From: Isoetes taiwanensis
Lineage: Eukaryota; Streptophyta; Lycopodiopsida; Isoetales; Isoetaceae
Length of the DNA: 64,000 nt
Reading direction: 5' to 3'
Assembly: GCA_021234155.1 (NCBI GenBank)
Contig: JAJEKV010000060.1
Coordinates: forward strand, 6,904,323 to 6,968,322
Shown in pieces: positions 47,701 through 58,767 of the stretch (positions are counted from its first letter, which is position 1; the number at the start of each line of letters is the position of its first letter). Both the position numbers and the translations under genes were made by a program. The notes beneath the pieces were generated by a model. The model was not told where the DNA came from and did no database searches. It saw only the letters and a list, made by a program, of their open reading frames with translations.

Positions 47701-48253
47701 CTTCTATCATTTGCTCTTATTCTTTGTTTGAACTGATGATGATTTGATTTGGAATGTCCCCAATAAGTGGTTATTCTTCTCAAGGTTTGTGGGCTTCATC
47801 TTCTGTTGTTCATCTTATCATGTAAAGGTGAGAAACTACCTATCTGATATCAATTCATTCTTTATTCTGATGGAAGGGTTTGAAGAATGGCATACCGACC
47901 ATTTTGAAGATGGGTTTGCTGAGATGGGCTCAGGTAATCTCCCAACTCTGTTTGTTAAACCTATTATGTCTTAGTTGCAGGATAATTTAGATGTTTTAAC
48001 ATAATAATATGAGCATATCCTGCATCCATACATGAATCTCTATAGTTGCAAATGTGCAATTTTGGTCTCTAATTCATGGAAATTTGGTCATCATATTCTC
48101 AAGCTTTCTCAGTAAACTGGAAAATAGGGGCAAGGAGTTTCTTTTTACAGTTTTAGTGGTTTTGAAATACAGCTTGATCTTCTATCAGCTTTGCTTCTGG
48201 GTGTATATTGGTATTGTAATGCAATATCATTCAATTAGGTAGGCTCCAAAATC
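44761..48253. other. Long stretch with unrecognised open pieces
   Basis: Moderately long open frames on the minus strand (45769-45407, 45385-44960, 46540-46157) and on the plus strand (46682-47023, 47454-47747) do not match any family I know. The minus frame at 45769-45407 (MTWSEFFYPFLPVSYNIW, TKLRVFEAIECLASF) looks most protein-like, and the piece at 47544-47690 ends at a donor-like AAG/GTGAAC. No gene model can be supported. Confidence 0.25.
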
Positions 48254-48739
48254 CTAGAGGATGATTAGACTTAGATTCTTACATTAATTTTTATGAATCA
48301 GAGACTTGACTATGCTTTAAGCCAAAAAAATTGCTAGAGGATGACTAAAATTTGATTCTTACATTAATTTTTGTGAATCAGAGACTCGACTATGCTTTAA
48401 GCAAGATCCACTTAATCCAACATATTGCATTATATTTTAAATATTGTATTGTTTTGTACAATATTATGAGTTTAAACTGTGCGTCTGCAGGGGTGAGGGT
48501 CAACTTGATGTTTTGCAAATTTGGAGGTTGCTTCAGTTTTTTATAAAGAAAGATTTGCTCTCAAAGCTTAAAAGGTCAAAGGTCACTTGCTCTTCCATTT
48601 TGATCCTTCTGATTTGTTCTTAGATCTGCATTGGCATATATTTTTATATATTCTCTATCATTTATAGCTTTCTTCTGATTTGTTCTTAGATCTGCATTGG
48701 CATATGTTTTTATATATTCTTTATCATTTATAGCTTTCT
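48254..48739. repeat. Two local tandem duplications (80 bp and 66 bp)
   Basis: A unit starting 'ctagaggatga' at 48254 is repeated at 48334 (period 80, diverged). A unit starting 'ttctgatttgttcttagatc' at 48607 is repeated at 48673 (period 66, nearly identical). Confidence 0.8.
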
Positions 48740-48991
48740 TCTTTGATGTGGAATCATCTTCTGATCTTCATTTGGACAGAGGTAGAACCCCGTATGTGTT
48801 GTGTACATGATATTTACTTGCATTTGAAACTGCCATCAAGCATGGTGTATCTGCTATTGAATCTGGCAATTTAGATCTTCAATTCTTTGTTATATCTACA
48901 GTTGATGCAGATAATATTTTGCACAGGAAAAATGGGCTTATGCTAGATTTAGATTGAAGTTAGATTGATGAGGTAGATCAATTCACTAAAA

Positions 48992-49710
48992 CTTCCAAAG
49001 TATAGACAATTCCAAAGGATTTTTATTAAGGATAACTTTAAACCAAAGCCAAGTTAAATTTGTACAGGCAATACCCTATGTAAGATTACACTAGCCTTCT
49101 CTACAAATGTATTTGAAAACTATGAGGGAGTCCTTTCGTTGCACCTACTACCTTTACGATGTGTAAATTTTTGTAACTGTGGAAGAGTTAAGTGTTAAGT
49201 GGTTTTGGGGTTAGGGTTTATGGATTTAGGGTTCAAGGATTTATCATAACATGAAGCTTGAAGAACTACGTGGATGTAACAAGCAACTCATAGATGGAAC
49301 AACAATTATACGTACCAATGACAAGTTAAATTTGTGCACGCAATATCCTATGCAGGGATTACACTAGCTTTCTCTACAAATGTATTTGGAAACTATGAAG
49401 GAATCCTTCTGTTGCACTCAACTACCCTTTATGACGTCTTTGTTAATAGCTATAAATTTTTGTAAGTGTGGAAGGGTTAAACGGTTTTGGGATTAGGGGT
49501 TTAGGGTTCAAGGATTTATCATAACATGAAGCTTGAAAAACTGCGAGGATGTAACATGTAACTCATAGATGGAGTCTTCCAAAGGTAGAGACAATTCCAA
49601 AGGGTTTTTATTAAGAATAGAATAGAATAGAATAGATTTTTAGCATCCACGGAGATCGAAAATACTAAACTAATGCCAAGTTAAATTTGTGCACGCAATA
49701 CGAAAATATA
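48992..49710. repeat. Diverged direct repeats, about 270-350 bp spacing
   Basis: Blocks recur in order: 'cttccaaag...acaattccaaagg' at 48992 and 49576; 'aagttaaatttgt' at 49051, 49323 and 49678; 'tttagggttcaaggatttat' near 49227 and 49501. This is a two-to-three-copy tandem array, with the last copy disrupted by a tiny LINE insertion. Confidence 0.75.
49616..49658 (-). mobile_element. Very short LINE family A insertion (tail plus ~23 bases)
   Basis: 'aatagaatagaatagaatag' followed by 'atttttagcatccacggaga' matches only the tail and outermost 3' end of LINE family A. It interrupts the repeat copy at the point where its sister copy reads on without it. Confidence 0.7.
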
Positions 49711-50810
49711 TCCTTTCTCTTGAACTGATTAAGCATATAAGAATAGAGCTTATGCAAAAGTCTTAGCATACCATTGAACTCGCTACAAACGCTTGTCCTA
49801 AACCCTAAAGTTGGTCATTGTTTGTTTCATGAACCATTTACAATGGATTTTCCTTTTTGTGTTTAATACCCCTACAACAAGCTTGACTAAGATCATGTGA
49901 ACTCTCAAACAAACGAATACCTTGCTCAATGGCTACATGTACACACATGACTATCATTTCAGGCTTGCAAACTCACACACTGCAACTTACCATGACATCA
50001 CACACAAACATTACCTACACACATATTCCACCTCTCATTCCACACAGATTCAATATTTCAATATCCAATTTTCCACTACAATCCCGTTGCGATTGTGTTG
50101 ACTATGCATTGGGTCTATGTTCTTCAATAAAACTATATAGTTTTACAAGCGCCAAACAATAGCCTAAACTTCATGCATTCCATTATGTCTATCCATTTTA
50201 TCCGCACTATGCATTCTATAATTTTAACCATTCCACGTGCCTAAGGGTAACATACATGATTACATCTATCAATTTCACACATCCATGACTAATGCCCGGC
50301 ATCGCCGGGCACACGTTACTAGTCTTTATTCCCTCCCTTACCATCAATCCCTTGCAATGACATGCTCAAGTTCCTCTCCAACCAAAGAGGAGCAACCATT
50401 GAACACTTATGCAATCACACAATGGTATGTCAGACAATGGTTCTGTTAACTTCGATGTAAATAATTCACATGATATTTTAGAATGTAGCACAATAATTAC
50501 CTTTAATTGCAGAGCTTCTTTCGATGTTGTTGTAGGAAAACTGTTGAGAGGCATGTCAATTACAGTCGTTGAACCACCTAATAACACATAGAAAATCTTG
50601 TTACTGATATTAGTATCTTGGAACAAGGATGAGAGTGATATAAAATGCTGATGGAAGGATTTCCAAGCAGCTTGTAGGTGCCAGTCGAGAATTTAATCTT
50701 TGTTATTCTGATTACATTCATAATGTTTTGGTCGATCTTACTAGTTTTTGACTAAGTTTGCAAAACATTTGTACCTGAGGTTTGAGTATAAGTAAAAATA
50801 CAACCACTCA
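49711..50810. other. Intergenic, nothing recognised
   Basis: AT-rich. Open frames are short and unrecognised. Confidence 0.4.
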
Positions 50811-51010
50811 CCAGCAGCTCTTGTACCAGTCTTGAATCCCTCCCATTCTTCTCTTCCTTTTTGCTAAATCTTTCAGTAGCTTTGCCTGTCTACTCACACC
50901 ATTTCCTGCCAGTAAAAGCTGCCCAATAGTTCGTGCAGCTAGAAGTCTACTTGCTAAATACAGTGGCCTCAACCATGCTTCTGTTTCGTTGGGTAGTCCT
51001 GATCCACGTA
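50811..51010 (-). CDS. Putative unrecognised exon
   Basis: A coherent open stretch on the minus strand, EAWLRPLYLASRLLAARTIG, QLLLAGNGVSRQAKLLKDLA, KRKRRMGGIQDWYKSC, ends at a donor-like AGCTGCTG/GTGAGT. A possible acceptor (GGATCAG) lies near 51000. Composition (amphipathic, Leu/Ala/Arg-rich) suggests a helical protein. I do not recognise the family, and no neighbouring exons were found. It could be a single relic exon. Confidence 0.3.
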
Positions 51011-51324
51011 TAACAGACAATTTCAACCTTACAAGACAGAGCAAGTAGAGGCAAAATCACCCTACAACTAGCAAAATAATTAGTGGCTTGTATAGTAGCA
51101 GGTATTTTCTCACTGAGGACATAAAACATGTCAACTATTGTGTAAAGAACCTCATCCACAATAATTGCACAATGGCAAATATGGCTGTAGCTTGTGGAAA
51201 ATATGATTGCTACTTGTATCACAAGTGAAACTTGCAAAGTAGAGGACATAATAATGCCATACAATATGATGGAAAATTTGGAAAATCAGAATACAAGATT
51301 TGAGCACTAGCATTCCTTGATCTT
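51011..51324. other. Intergenic, nothing recognised
   Basis: Flank of the LINE copy. No features. Confidence 0.4.
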
Positions 51325-52431
51325 GAGAATGAGAATGAGAATGAGAATGATTTTTTATCGTCCACTGAGGCCAATCGGCCTATGGGACCCATAAGGAGCG
51401 CAGCAAACTTATTACTGTTCGGGTTAAAAAACCCCCACCCCGAAGGGTTTTCGAGGGAAAAACCGTGGCAGTAATAAGAATGCTGTCAAACTGTACAAGT
51501 ATACATCAATGTTTATATACATGTCAAGTGTGTGCCCGAGGACATAGCTGATCTCGCATGTCCATAACCTCCGAAGATATGATCCCAAAGCACGTGACGG
51601 ATCTTTGTGCTCAATGTCACATGTAACGGTGGCCGGGCGACCAATTCGACATATCGTGTCCGAATTTGATCATATCTTTGGGCAACTTTGAAGGGTATGA
51701 GATTCATCCTCAATGACTCCCATTTGGCGGCGTGACGAGCTGTCTGGCGTGGCTCACCAATCCATCCGCTTTGTCTCAATTCGAAGATGATGTGCCCCCG
51801 TGTGCGAATGGAGGCAATGAGTGCGCACCTTTTCATGGGCAAGTGGGTACGCAGGTAGCATTGGGGGCCACGTTCCAATATGGGATTTATGTGGCGCCGG
51901 TAGTGTGCTTCTTTGTCTTGACCTGTTCAAGGGCATTGGCATCCCAAAGCTTGGCGAGGAAGCAATCGTCAAGATATTGCCTCAAGCTATGGCGATCGCC
52001 TCTGTTTGCACATGTATGCACCTCGCTCTGCACATTCCATCTAGCCAACCATTGAGCTCTCTTTTCCCTCCAAAGCGGGCCTTGAGGCGCTGACTCCATT
52101 GCCATGATATAAGCTAGTTTAGGGAGACGAGCATCGTCCCATATTGACCACCTTCGAAAATAGACAATGTGGCGATCAAGGGCCCCCTCAAGAGGCAAGA
52201 ATCCTGTCTCCTGCAGTAGAATTTGATATGGGACTGTGGACTTCACCCCTAGTGCTCGTACTAAGAAGGCTTTCGGACTGCTCCAAGTCATTCCAAGTAG
52301 CAAGTGATACTCTTGGGCCCCATACTTCCACCGTTAAAAGGACAGGCTCCACTAAGACCTTGAACAGGCGTGACTGATGGGCCCAATCATACAACTCCGC
52401 TCTATGACCATTGACATTAATTAACACAACC
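51325..52431 (-). mobile_element. LINE family A, 1.1-kb copy with (GAGAAT)n tail
   Basis: The tail 'gagaatgagaatgagaat' (51325-51349) and the hairpin-bearing 3' end (51438-51448 core) are followed on the minus strand by the ORF2 C-terminal half: AELYDWAHQSRLFKVLVEPV, ATWNDLEQSE, ALDRHIVYFRRWSIWDDARL, ANALEQVKTKKH, HHLRIETKRM. Homology to the copy at 33800-35163 ends near 52431, where the arm of a foldback repeat begins. Frameshifts break the frame, and the RT catalytic core is missing. It is very similar to the copy at 32658 over the shared part. Confidence 0.85.
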
Positions 52432-52823
52432 ATTGTGTCCAACACATTTAAATTAAAATCCCCCTTAAACCCCCTTTGGTTTGGGTGCATATTCACACGG
52501 GGGTGACTCAGAGAACTTGAGAGTCGTTGGATAGGCATATTCACCCCTTATTCCTTAATCTATACCGTACGTAAAGTTCCTCGTTTGTGGGGTATGCAAG
52601 TACAAAATTTGCTATACTGTATAACAAGATTCGCAAAATACTATAAGATTTCAAGCGGAATACTATATGGTGTTGATTTCGTACGTGCAAAATACAATTA
52701 TGAGGGCTCTGGCTGCCCTACGTCACCCCCCGTGTGAATATGCACTCAAACCAAAGGGGGTTTAAGGGGGATTTTAATTTAAATGTGTTGGACCCAATGG
52801 TTGTGTTAATTAATGTCAATGGT
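52427..52823. mobile_element. Foldback element with ~100-bp arms
   Basis: The arm at about 52427-52527 and the arm at 52722-52823 are inverted copies (shared blocks 'cgtgtgaatatgca', 'aaaccaaagggggtttaagg', 'gggattttaatttaaatgtg', 'taattaatgtcaatgg' in the right arm). The ~195-bp centre includes 'ctcgtttgtggggtatgca' and 'aaaatactataag'. A relative at about 56150-56478 has the same centre and right arm but lacks the left arm. The LINE at 51325-52431 cuts the outer edge of the left arm. Confidence 0.75.
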
Positions 52824-54021
52824 AGTTATGTGTTGGTTATTAATGTCAATGGTTGTTATGTTCTTTAAGAGGGATGCCTCTCGAGATGTAAATTCAGTAC
52901 TCAGTCTCCCTTTGTACTTACAAAAATCCAGGTATTCTATCAGCAAAGAAATTAGTGTGAGTACCAATACCATTAAGTTGGATTTATATAATTGGAAAGA
53001 ACCTTCAAAGCTACCATACAAATCCCATTTTCTGTCATACTTGTCTCCAAGAACATGCTTATGAGTAGTGGCCAACAACTCCAAATCATATTGAAAGTGC
53101 AGCTTGATCCACATAATAGAGAATTTGTTCCCCCCATATAAGACCCTATTCCTTGATTTCCAAATATTTCAAAGGGCAAGAAAGATAATAGTATTTTTGA
53201 AAGTATTCTCATTTTGAATACAACTTAATAGGGAATTATTATAAGAAAGGTTGAACTTAGTAGAAAACCAGGACCAGAAGCTATTAAGTTTAGAATCGAA
53301 GAAAATGTGATCCATGGTTTCAAGCTCATTATAATCAGGGGGCATAAAGGGGAGAGAGAGGAGTCTCTGTTATCCAAGAGCACAGAGCTCATGAGACTAT
53401 CATTGCCAACAAGTCACATAATGTAACTGACCTTTGGATGACAGTAAGAGTTCCAGATATTAGAGATGAGGTTTTAGGAAATGATGACATTAAATTTGTC
53501 ATTATTGACAGGCAGCACTCTGTTGAGGCACAGAAGGCCCTAATTAGGCAGGTAGAACAAACAGGTCAAAATATGTTCTACAATCACTATATAGGAAGTG
53601 TCAATTCTTGGATGCCAGTACTTCATCAGCAGATATAGCTGAGATTACTGCCACCTTAAACGAAATGGGGAAGACATTTCTATACAAAAGGTATTTTACT
53701 ATCAGAAGATGCTATGTTATAGGATTTCATGCATGGCGTGCTTTCAGTATCTATCTTTTAAATTTGGATTTTCCGGTCTGGAGGAAAAAAATTTGGAATT
53801 TTTTTTTAAGTAATTTTCCAAAGGTTTTCGGGCTTTTGGCTACCGGGAAAAAAACCGGATCTTCCAAAAATCGGGAAAGTTTCTTTTGCGATAATTTAGA
53901 TTTCCATTTTCTCTTTTCCTATCTAGGCGCAGATCGATTGCCCCCTTTCAATTTTTGGCATGCAATGATTTGCTCCCGTTCAATTGTAAGCATGCTATAA
54001 GGATCGTTAGGTTTTTCTTGC
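52824..54021. other. Intergenic with one unrecognised open piece
   Basis: The plus frame at 53438-53638 (WMTVRVPDIRDEVLG, IKFVIIDRQHSVEAQKALIR) looks protein-like and extends upstream without ATG to about 53370, but I cannot name it; a transposon-encoded protein is possible. Nothing else was recognised. Confidence 0.3.
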
Positions 54022-54600
54022 AACAGATTTTGGCCGGAGCAGCGCCAGGTATGGATGATAAGCTTCCATGGGTTTTACCAGGTAAATCTCTTTGGTTTCC
54101 CTTCTGATCGATTTTGTCTCCCTCTAATGTTTGCCTTCTCTAATGATTTTGGTGAGGCGGTAGCATACAAGGATCCAAAGGGTTGTGGGAGGAGGCAAGA
54201 TCTGATACAAGAGGATGCAGATGGGAAGGAGCAAGAACAAACTAACACAGGTAAATGCCGATTTTGCTATAATCAATCTATTTGTTTGCTTTAGATTCTA
54301 TTTTGGCATTCAATCTTGGGACATCTTCCCATCGATTCAAGCAGAGATTCATGTTACGGCTGCATGTGTAAAGCACAGAGTTGGATTTTGGCTGGCATTC
54401 CTTTGCATCGTTCTTATTCAGACCCTATTGATGGCATGTTGTATGAGTTGGAGCAAATACGTCACGTGTTTATACTCAGCCTATAGTCTGGGCACGAACC
54501 TCTATCTGTGAAGTTGCCCAGCCTCTGCAACAGATTTTGGCTGGAGCAGCGCCAGCTATGGATGATAAGCTTCCATGGGTTTTACCAGGTAAATCTCTTT
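54022..54600 (+). repeat. Duplicated exon-like segment, two copies 508 bp apart
   Basis: A ~71-bp block at 54022-54093 recurs at 54530-54600 with few changes. Each copy begins with an acceptor-like CAACAG and ends at a donor-like CCAG/GTAAATC. The second copy reads QQILAGAAPAMDDKLPWVLP up to the donor. The flanks differ, so this looks like exon duplication or a template-switch event. The gene is unknown. Confidence 0.6.
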
Positions 54601-55560
54601 TTGATCAATCTTTGTCAACTGAAACCAGACAATATATCTTGAATAACATAAGTCAACATGTGCTGAAGTTACCATTCTTTTAATATATTGATGACACAGT
54701 TCCTCAAAAAAAAAAACATGTGCTGAAGTTTTTCTCTGGAGTTTTATACCTATCACAAACATTTGCATGGATTTTGAAAATCATTTTCTTTATAAACTTC
54801 ACATAATCATTGGAACTGTCCTGCAGATCATTAAAACTTTCAGCAACTACCCTGTGCTAGAACAGTATTACAATATATTAAAATTCCTAGCAAATAGAAA
54901 TAATCTTAATGCGTCATCAAGTTTCTTACTGCAGTATCATTAGTTTTGACCCCATCCTTGTCTTCGGATGCATTAAAGAACTAAATGCTTGGGACTGTGA
55001 CAATGCTGCAAAATCTTTCTCTAGTTTCTCCTGGAGATTTACGCTTTCTTCTTTTCTTTAACTTTCAGGGCCTACAATAAGTAATATGTTAACCAACCAA
55101 AACTGTAAACTGTAAGTAGTCTTGAACTGAAAAGCATAACATGTGCAATGGTTACAACTTCTAAGGAGGACCCTAATATATTGTTAATAAACTGAAATTA
55201 CGATTAAATATTGCAGTTTTCTCTTCTCAACATTTTGCTTAATTTTACAATAAAAATGGGTGGAAATGGTTGTCAAACTCTGAGAATAAGGCATATATTC
55301 AGTTGGGATCAGCAAAACCTAGGAGGATAGAAACAAACAATATAACAGAATGTGAACAAAATGTTGCTAATCAACCTGCATGGTCTGGGCAGAAGAAGAA
55401 GTTCTTAGGAGAGCACCCAGGAAAAGAAATAAAATCCATGCCACAATTGTATAAACTTAAGCAATTTAAAGAGGCCCAATTTAAAGCGCTGAAGTGTATC
55501 AAAGGCGAGAAAGACATGCATTTCCAAATTGGAAGCATGTTGGATGTTAATGGTTTGTGT
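54601..55560. other. Intergenic, nothing recognised
   Basis: AT-rich. The open frame at 55270-55692 runs into the GC-rich hairpin repeat and shows no recognisable domain. Confidence 0.35.
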
Positions 55561-55563
55561 TGC

Positions 55564-55650
55564 AAAAAAAAGAATTTTGGCCCCTTCGGGGCCTTAGGAC
55601 GCCCTCCTCCCCGGGGCCTTAAGGGCGCCCCCCTTCCCCGGTGTGACAAA
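55564..55650. repeat. GC-rich hairpin repeat next to a homopolymer
   Basis: An A8 run then 'ggccccttcggggcc' (perfect 5-bp-plus stem around TTCG), followed by further GC-rich inverted pieces (ccccggggcc, gggcgcccccc). On the minus strand this ends in a stem-loop plus T-run. It is similar in layout to 56482-56703. Confidence 0.6.
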
Positions 55651-56149
55651 AATTTTAGAATTCAAACCAGAAAAAAACTAGAATTCATTTGAGGCTTTCA
55701 TCACCTGTAGCTTTTGAATTTCACCACAATAAAACAAATAGAACATAAGTAAAACTCACCATAAAGATAGAGCAGATTGATCCCATTATTCTGAAAGTCA
55801 TAAAGTTTGCGACACCCATACATAAACATTTTTCAACTGGAATTTAACAGCAGCCTTTGGTCTCCATGGATTCTTGTGGTGAGAAACCAAAGTGGGAAAC
55901 TTTTTTGCTTGTTCGCACAAGGATCTAGAAGCCTTGGAATTTGTTTGATAACTGCCTCAAAATCTAAAAATGCATGGTAATTTTTTGCAAGCTTCATTCG
56001 GAATGAGCCATAAAACAATATCCGATAGCGCAATCCTGTATTAATCAATTGGTAGGATGTGAAAGCCTACCAAACCCGGCCGAAAAATTGCTGTTTTAGC
56101 ATAGATAACTTAACCAAACATATCCATATCATACACTATCAACGAGAGC
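55651..56149. other. Intergenic, nothing recognised
   Basis: No coding or repeat structure recognised. Confidence 0.4.
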
Positions 56150-56478
56150 AACGAGAGCTGCCGGATGGGCATATTTGCCCTTTATTCCAAGATCTGGAAC
56201 GTACATAGCGATCCTCGTTTGTGGGGTATGCATGTACAAGTTTAAGTATACTGTATATTAAAGTTTGCAAAATACTATAAGGTTTGAGAGAATGTACTTA
56301 ATAGTGTTAATTTTGTACATGTATTGTAAATATATTTTTGGGGCTCTCGCTGCCCTACGTAACCCCCCGTGTGAATATGCACCCAAACCAAAGGGGGTTT
56401 AAGGGGGATTTTAATTTAAATGTGTGAAATGCAATGGTTTATGTTAATAATGTTAATGGTAGTTGTGTGTTGATTGTT
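56150..56478. mobile_element. Relative of the foldback element, one arm missing
   Basis: It shares 'tcctcgtttgtggggtatgc', 'gcaaaatactataagg', 'gctgccctacgtaacccccc', 'gtgtgaatatgcacccaaac' and 'gggattttaatttaaatgtg' with 52520-52840 in the same order. The inverted left arm is absent. Its right edge touches the hairpin repeat at 56482. Confidence 0.7.
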
Positions 56479-56481
56479 ATA

Positions 56482-56703
56482 TTAAAAAAAATTTTGGGCC
56501 CTTCGGGCCCTAACTAAAGCAAACATAGGTAAACTTTATGGGTGTAAACATTAATTACTAAAAAGGACAATAACATCAAGACAAACAAATTATTTCCATT
56601 GCATACCAAGAGCCGCCCAAATATACGCAAACAAACTGTTATAAAATGGGCAAAAACAACAATAACATCATAAGGTTTACTTGGAGGGGGGCCATGGCGC
56701 CCT
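56482..56703 (-). mobile_element. Putative non-autonomous element ending in stem-loop plus T-run
   Basis: On the minus strand it starts GGAGGGCGCCATGGCC (56703), runs through AT-rich DNA, and ends with GGGCCCGAAGGGCCC, AAAA and T8. The terminal hairpin and poly-T layout recurs at 55564-55650. The boundaries are by eye; no target duplication was confirmed. It could be a SINE-like or other short element. Confidence 0.4.
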
Positions 56704-57318
56704 CCACTCAAAGAACATGATCATTTTATCTGACGGTGCCTCTTTGTAAAAAGGCCAGACCACATTTTCTAGATGGAAACTCTCTGGCGAACTTCTGGAA
56801 TAGATGATGTCCTGCTTGAAGGTTCTCATGTCTAGTATAAGCTAATATCATAGCATTAAATGAATCTCATGTTATTTATGGCTTCAAATCGTTGAGTAGC
56901 AATGCTCCTTTTTTTCCCAAAAAGGCTTTTCCCACACACGGAGCATTTTAAGAACCTTATTATTCTAGAAAAGAATCAAAATAGGCATTTGATAATTGTA
57001 ACATACTTTTGTTACGCTAAATCCTAAGAATAAAAACAAGGCGTCTTGATATGGACATACGGGACACTTGAAACACTGCGAAATAACACTTGAAACACCA
57101 CGAAATCCCCGAACATATAGAGACTCTGGTTGCAGTAGTAAGAATCAAGCCTCAAAACTCAATGGACTTTGTTCAGGATGAAAAAAACAAACACAATGAA
57201 TACAAACTTTACTTCAAATATGAACACGGAAAAGCTCACTAATACTTGACAAAGCATGCAAAGAGGAATACTATCAGTTAAGCAAATAATACAACACAAT
57301 AGCAAGGTAAAAACATAC
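56704..57318. other. Intergenic, nothing recognised
   Basis: It lies 3' of the DUF829 relic. I could not find further exons of that gene here. A short direct repeat 'acttgaaacac' occurs at 57067 and 57088. Confidence 0.4.
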
Positions 57319-57813
57319 CTGGGGATGCGGATCTGCTTTCGGTGCGAGAATCAACCCACACAATGTTCGTTCGAACAATGCCATATCTGTAAAGTGCAAA
57401 CTTAGTGATCAACTAGTGGCAGCTTATGGAGTTTACTAAGTACAGCATACTTACGTGAGCCAACCTGTATTGCTGAAGGTATGAAAGAAAAGATGCTTTT
57501 CTTTGTCATCACCTTCTTCCTTTAACCACGTTGCAAGATGATGAATTTGTTCCTCATCTTGCCAACCTTGACACACAAGAGGTCGCTCATAGGAAGCACA
57601 AAAGTAACAGCATTGAAATAACAATGCAGCATCAGAGCTACATTGCCAGAAACGTGAATAGCCAGATGCAGCAAAAGCTCTTCTTGGAAAAGCTCCTGAA
57701 GATGAAACCCCTCCTGCGGGTAGTATCCTTGAATGAATAACCGCTGAAACAGCAGATGGCAATCCTGGCCCAGAACCGATAAAAAGACTCAAACTGTAAA
57801 AAATCCTGAACAC
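57319..57813 (-). pseudogene. DUF829/TMEM53-like alpha/beta-hydrolase relic
   Basis: Plant DUF829 proteins are TMEM53-related, predicted alpha/beta-hydrolase-fold proteins of unknown activity. Signatures here: NAVTFVLPMSDLL in one frame, then EEQIHHLATWLKEEGDDKEK and HLFFHTFSNTGWLT in another, up to a good donor (CTCAC/GTAAGTATG at 57455/57454). The next exon (57386-57319) has an acceptor TTTACAG and reads ALFERTLCGLILAPKADPHP in a shifted frame, then a donor CCCCAG/GTATG. Two frameshifts and no later exons make it a pseudogene, although splice sites are retained. HTFSNTGWLTYG is the family hallmark; the nucleophile-containing part is preserved. The region upstream of NAVTF is not clearly recognisable. 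Confidence 0.75.
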
Positions 57814-58767
57814 TTGATGATGCTAACTTTCTTTCCCATTCGTCAAACTACTAATCTCTCGCATTGCCTGTCTCAATCTGTCTGCAGCTTCTCCTTCTCC
57901 TGAATCTTCTGATTGGTGTTTTGGAGAGACGCAAGTGTCTTTCTTTCTGCATTGAATGGACCTACTTTACACCTGCACTCTGAGGAGGCCAAAGAATGAA
58001 CATGGAGATGCCCGGATCCCAAAACCATTATAACATTTGACCGGAGCTAAGAACTCTGTGACAGATTGAAATTCATGGCCTTTTGCTTTTCTGCTCAATC
58101 CGATGCCTAGCTAGGTGGTGCACTTATCCCTTTTCTCAAATGGGTGCTCGAAATATTCTATTTGTTTGCTTAGTTATGAACCACGCAGTACAGAAAAGCC
58201 AGTTTCGGAGGGGCCATAGCCATATGTATCACTTCTGTTTTTGGTATGAACTTTAAGCCCTATTACGGTGAATCACCCCTTGGGCTTGTTCTTTTGGTAC
58301 GTTCTTCTGGAAATCGAATTGGAGACCCTATTTTGCCTTTGGTTCTATTGGGAGAAGCGCATCACCGAAGGCTCCCATTCCTGGACAAAGGCCAAGGCCA
58401 CCTTCCATTCCCCATACCCACACGCTTCCTGCATCATCTGTGACATGCACAAGAATGAAAAAGACCACATTTGCCTTGAAACCCACCAGACCATGCCATG
58501 GAAACTTTGAATATGTAGCACAAACTGCTGAAGCAAGCATCCGGCCGCATCATCCTCTGCACCAAAGCAAGAACAATATGTAGCATAGCATATCCAAGAG
58601 GCTTGCATGTTCAGCCCCTAAAATAAAAAGAGGGCTTTTGTTGTGAGCCCTTGGATGTTGGACCATTGAAAAAAAAAAACTAAATCGACGACTAAGAAAT
58701 GGTGCACTCTAGACGTACGCATTAGTACATCCATTCGAATACGTCATGAAATCTTAGGAAAACCTTT
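57814..58767. other. Intergenic, nothing recognised
   Basis: Overlapping open frames on both strands at 58246-58608 have no family match. Confidence 0.4.

Noticed and set aside
49204-49230. Interstitial telomere repeat (TTTAGGG-like)
   Set aside because: Only one or two imperfect units, explained by the local direct repeat.
55270-55692. 140-codon ORF as a gene
   Set aside because: Its second half is the GC-rich hairpin repeat read as protein, and there is no domain.
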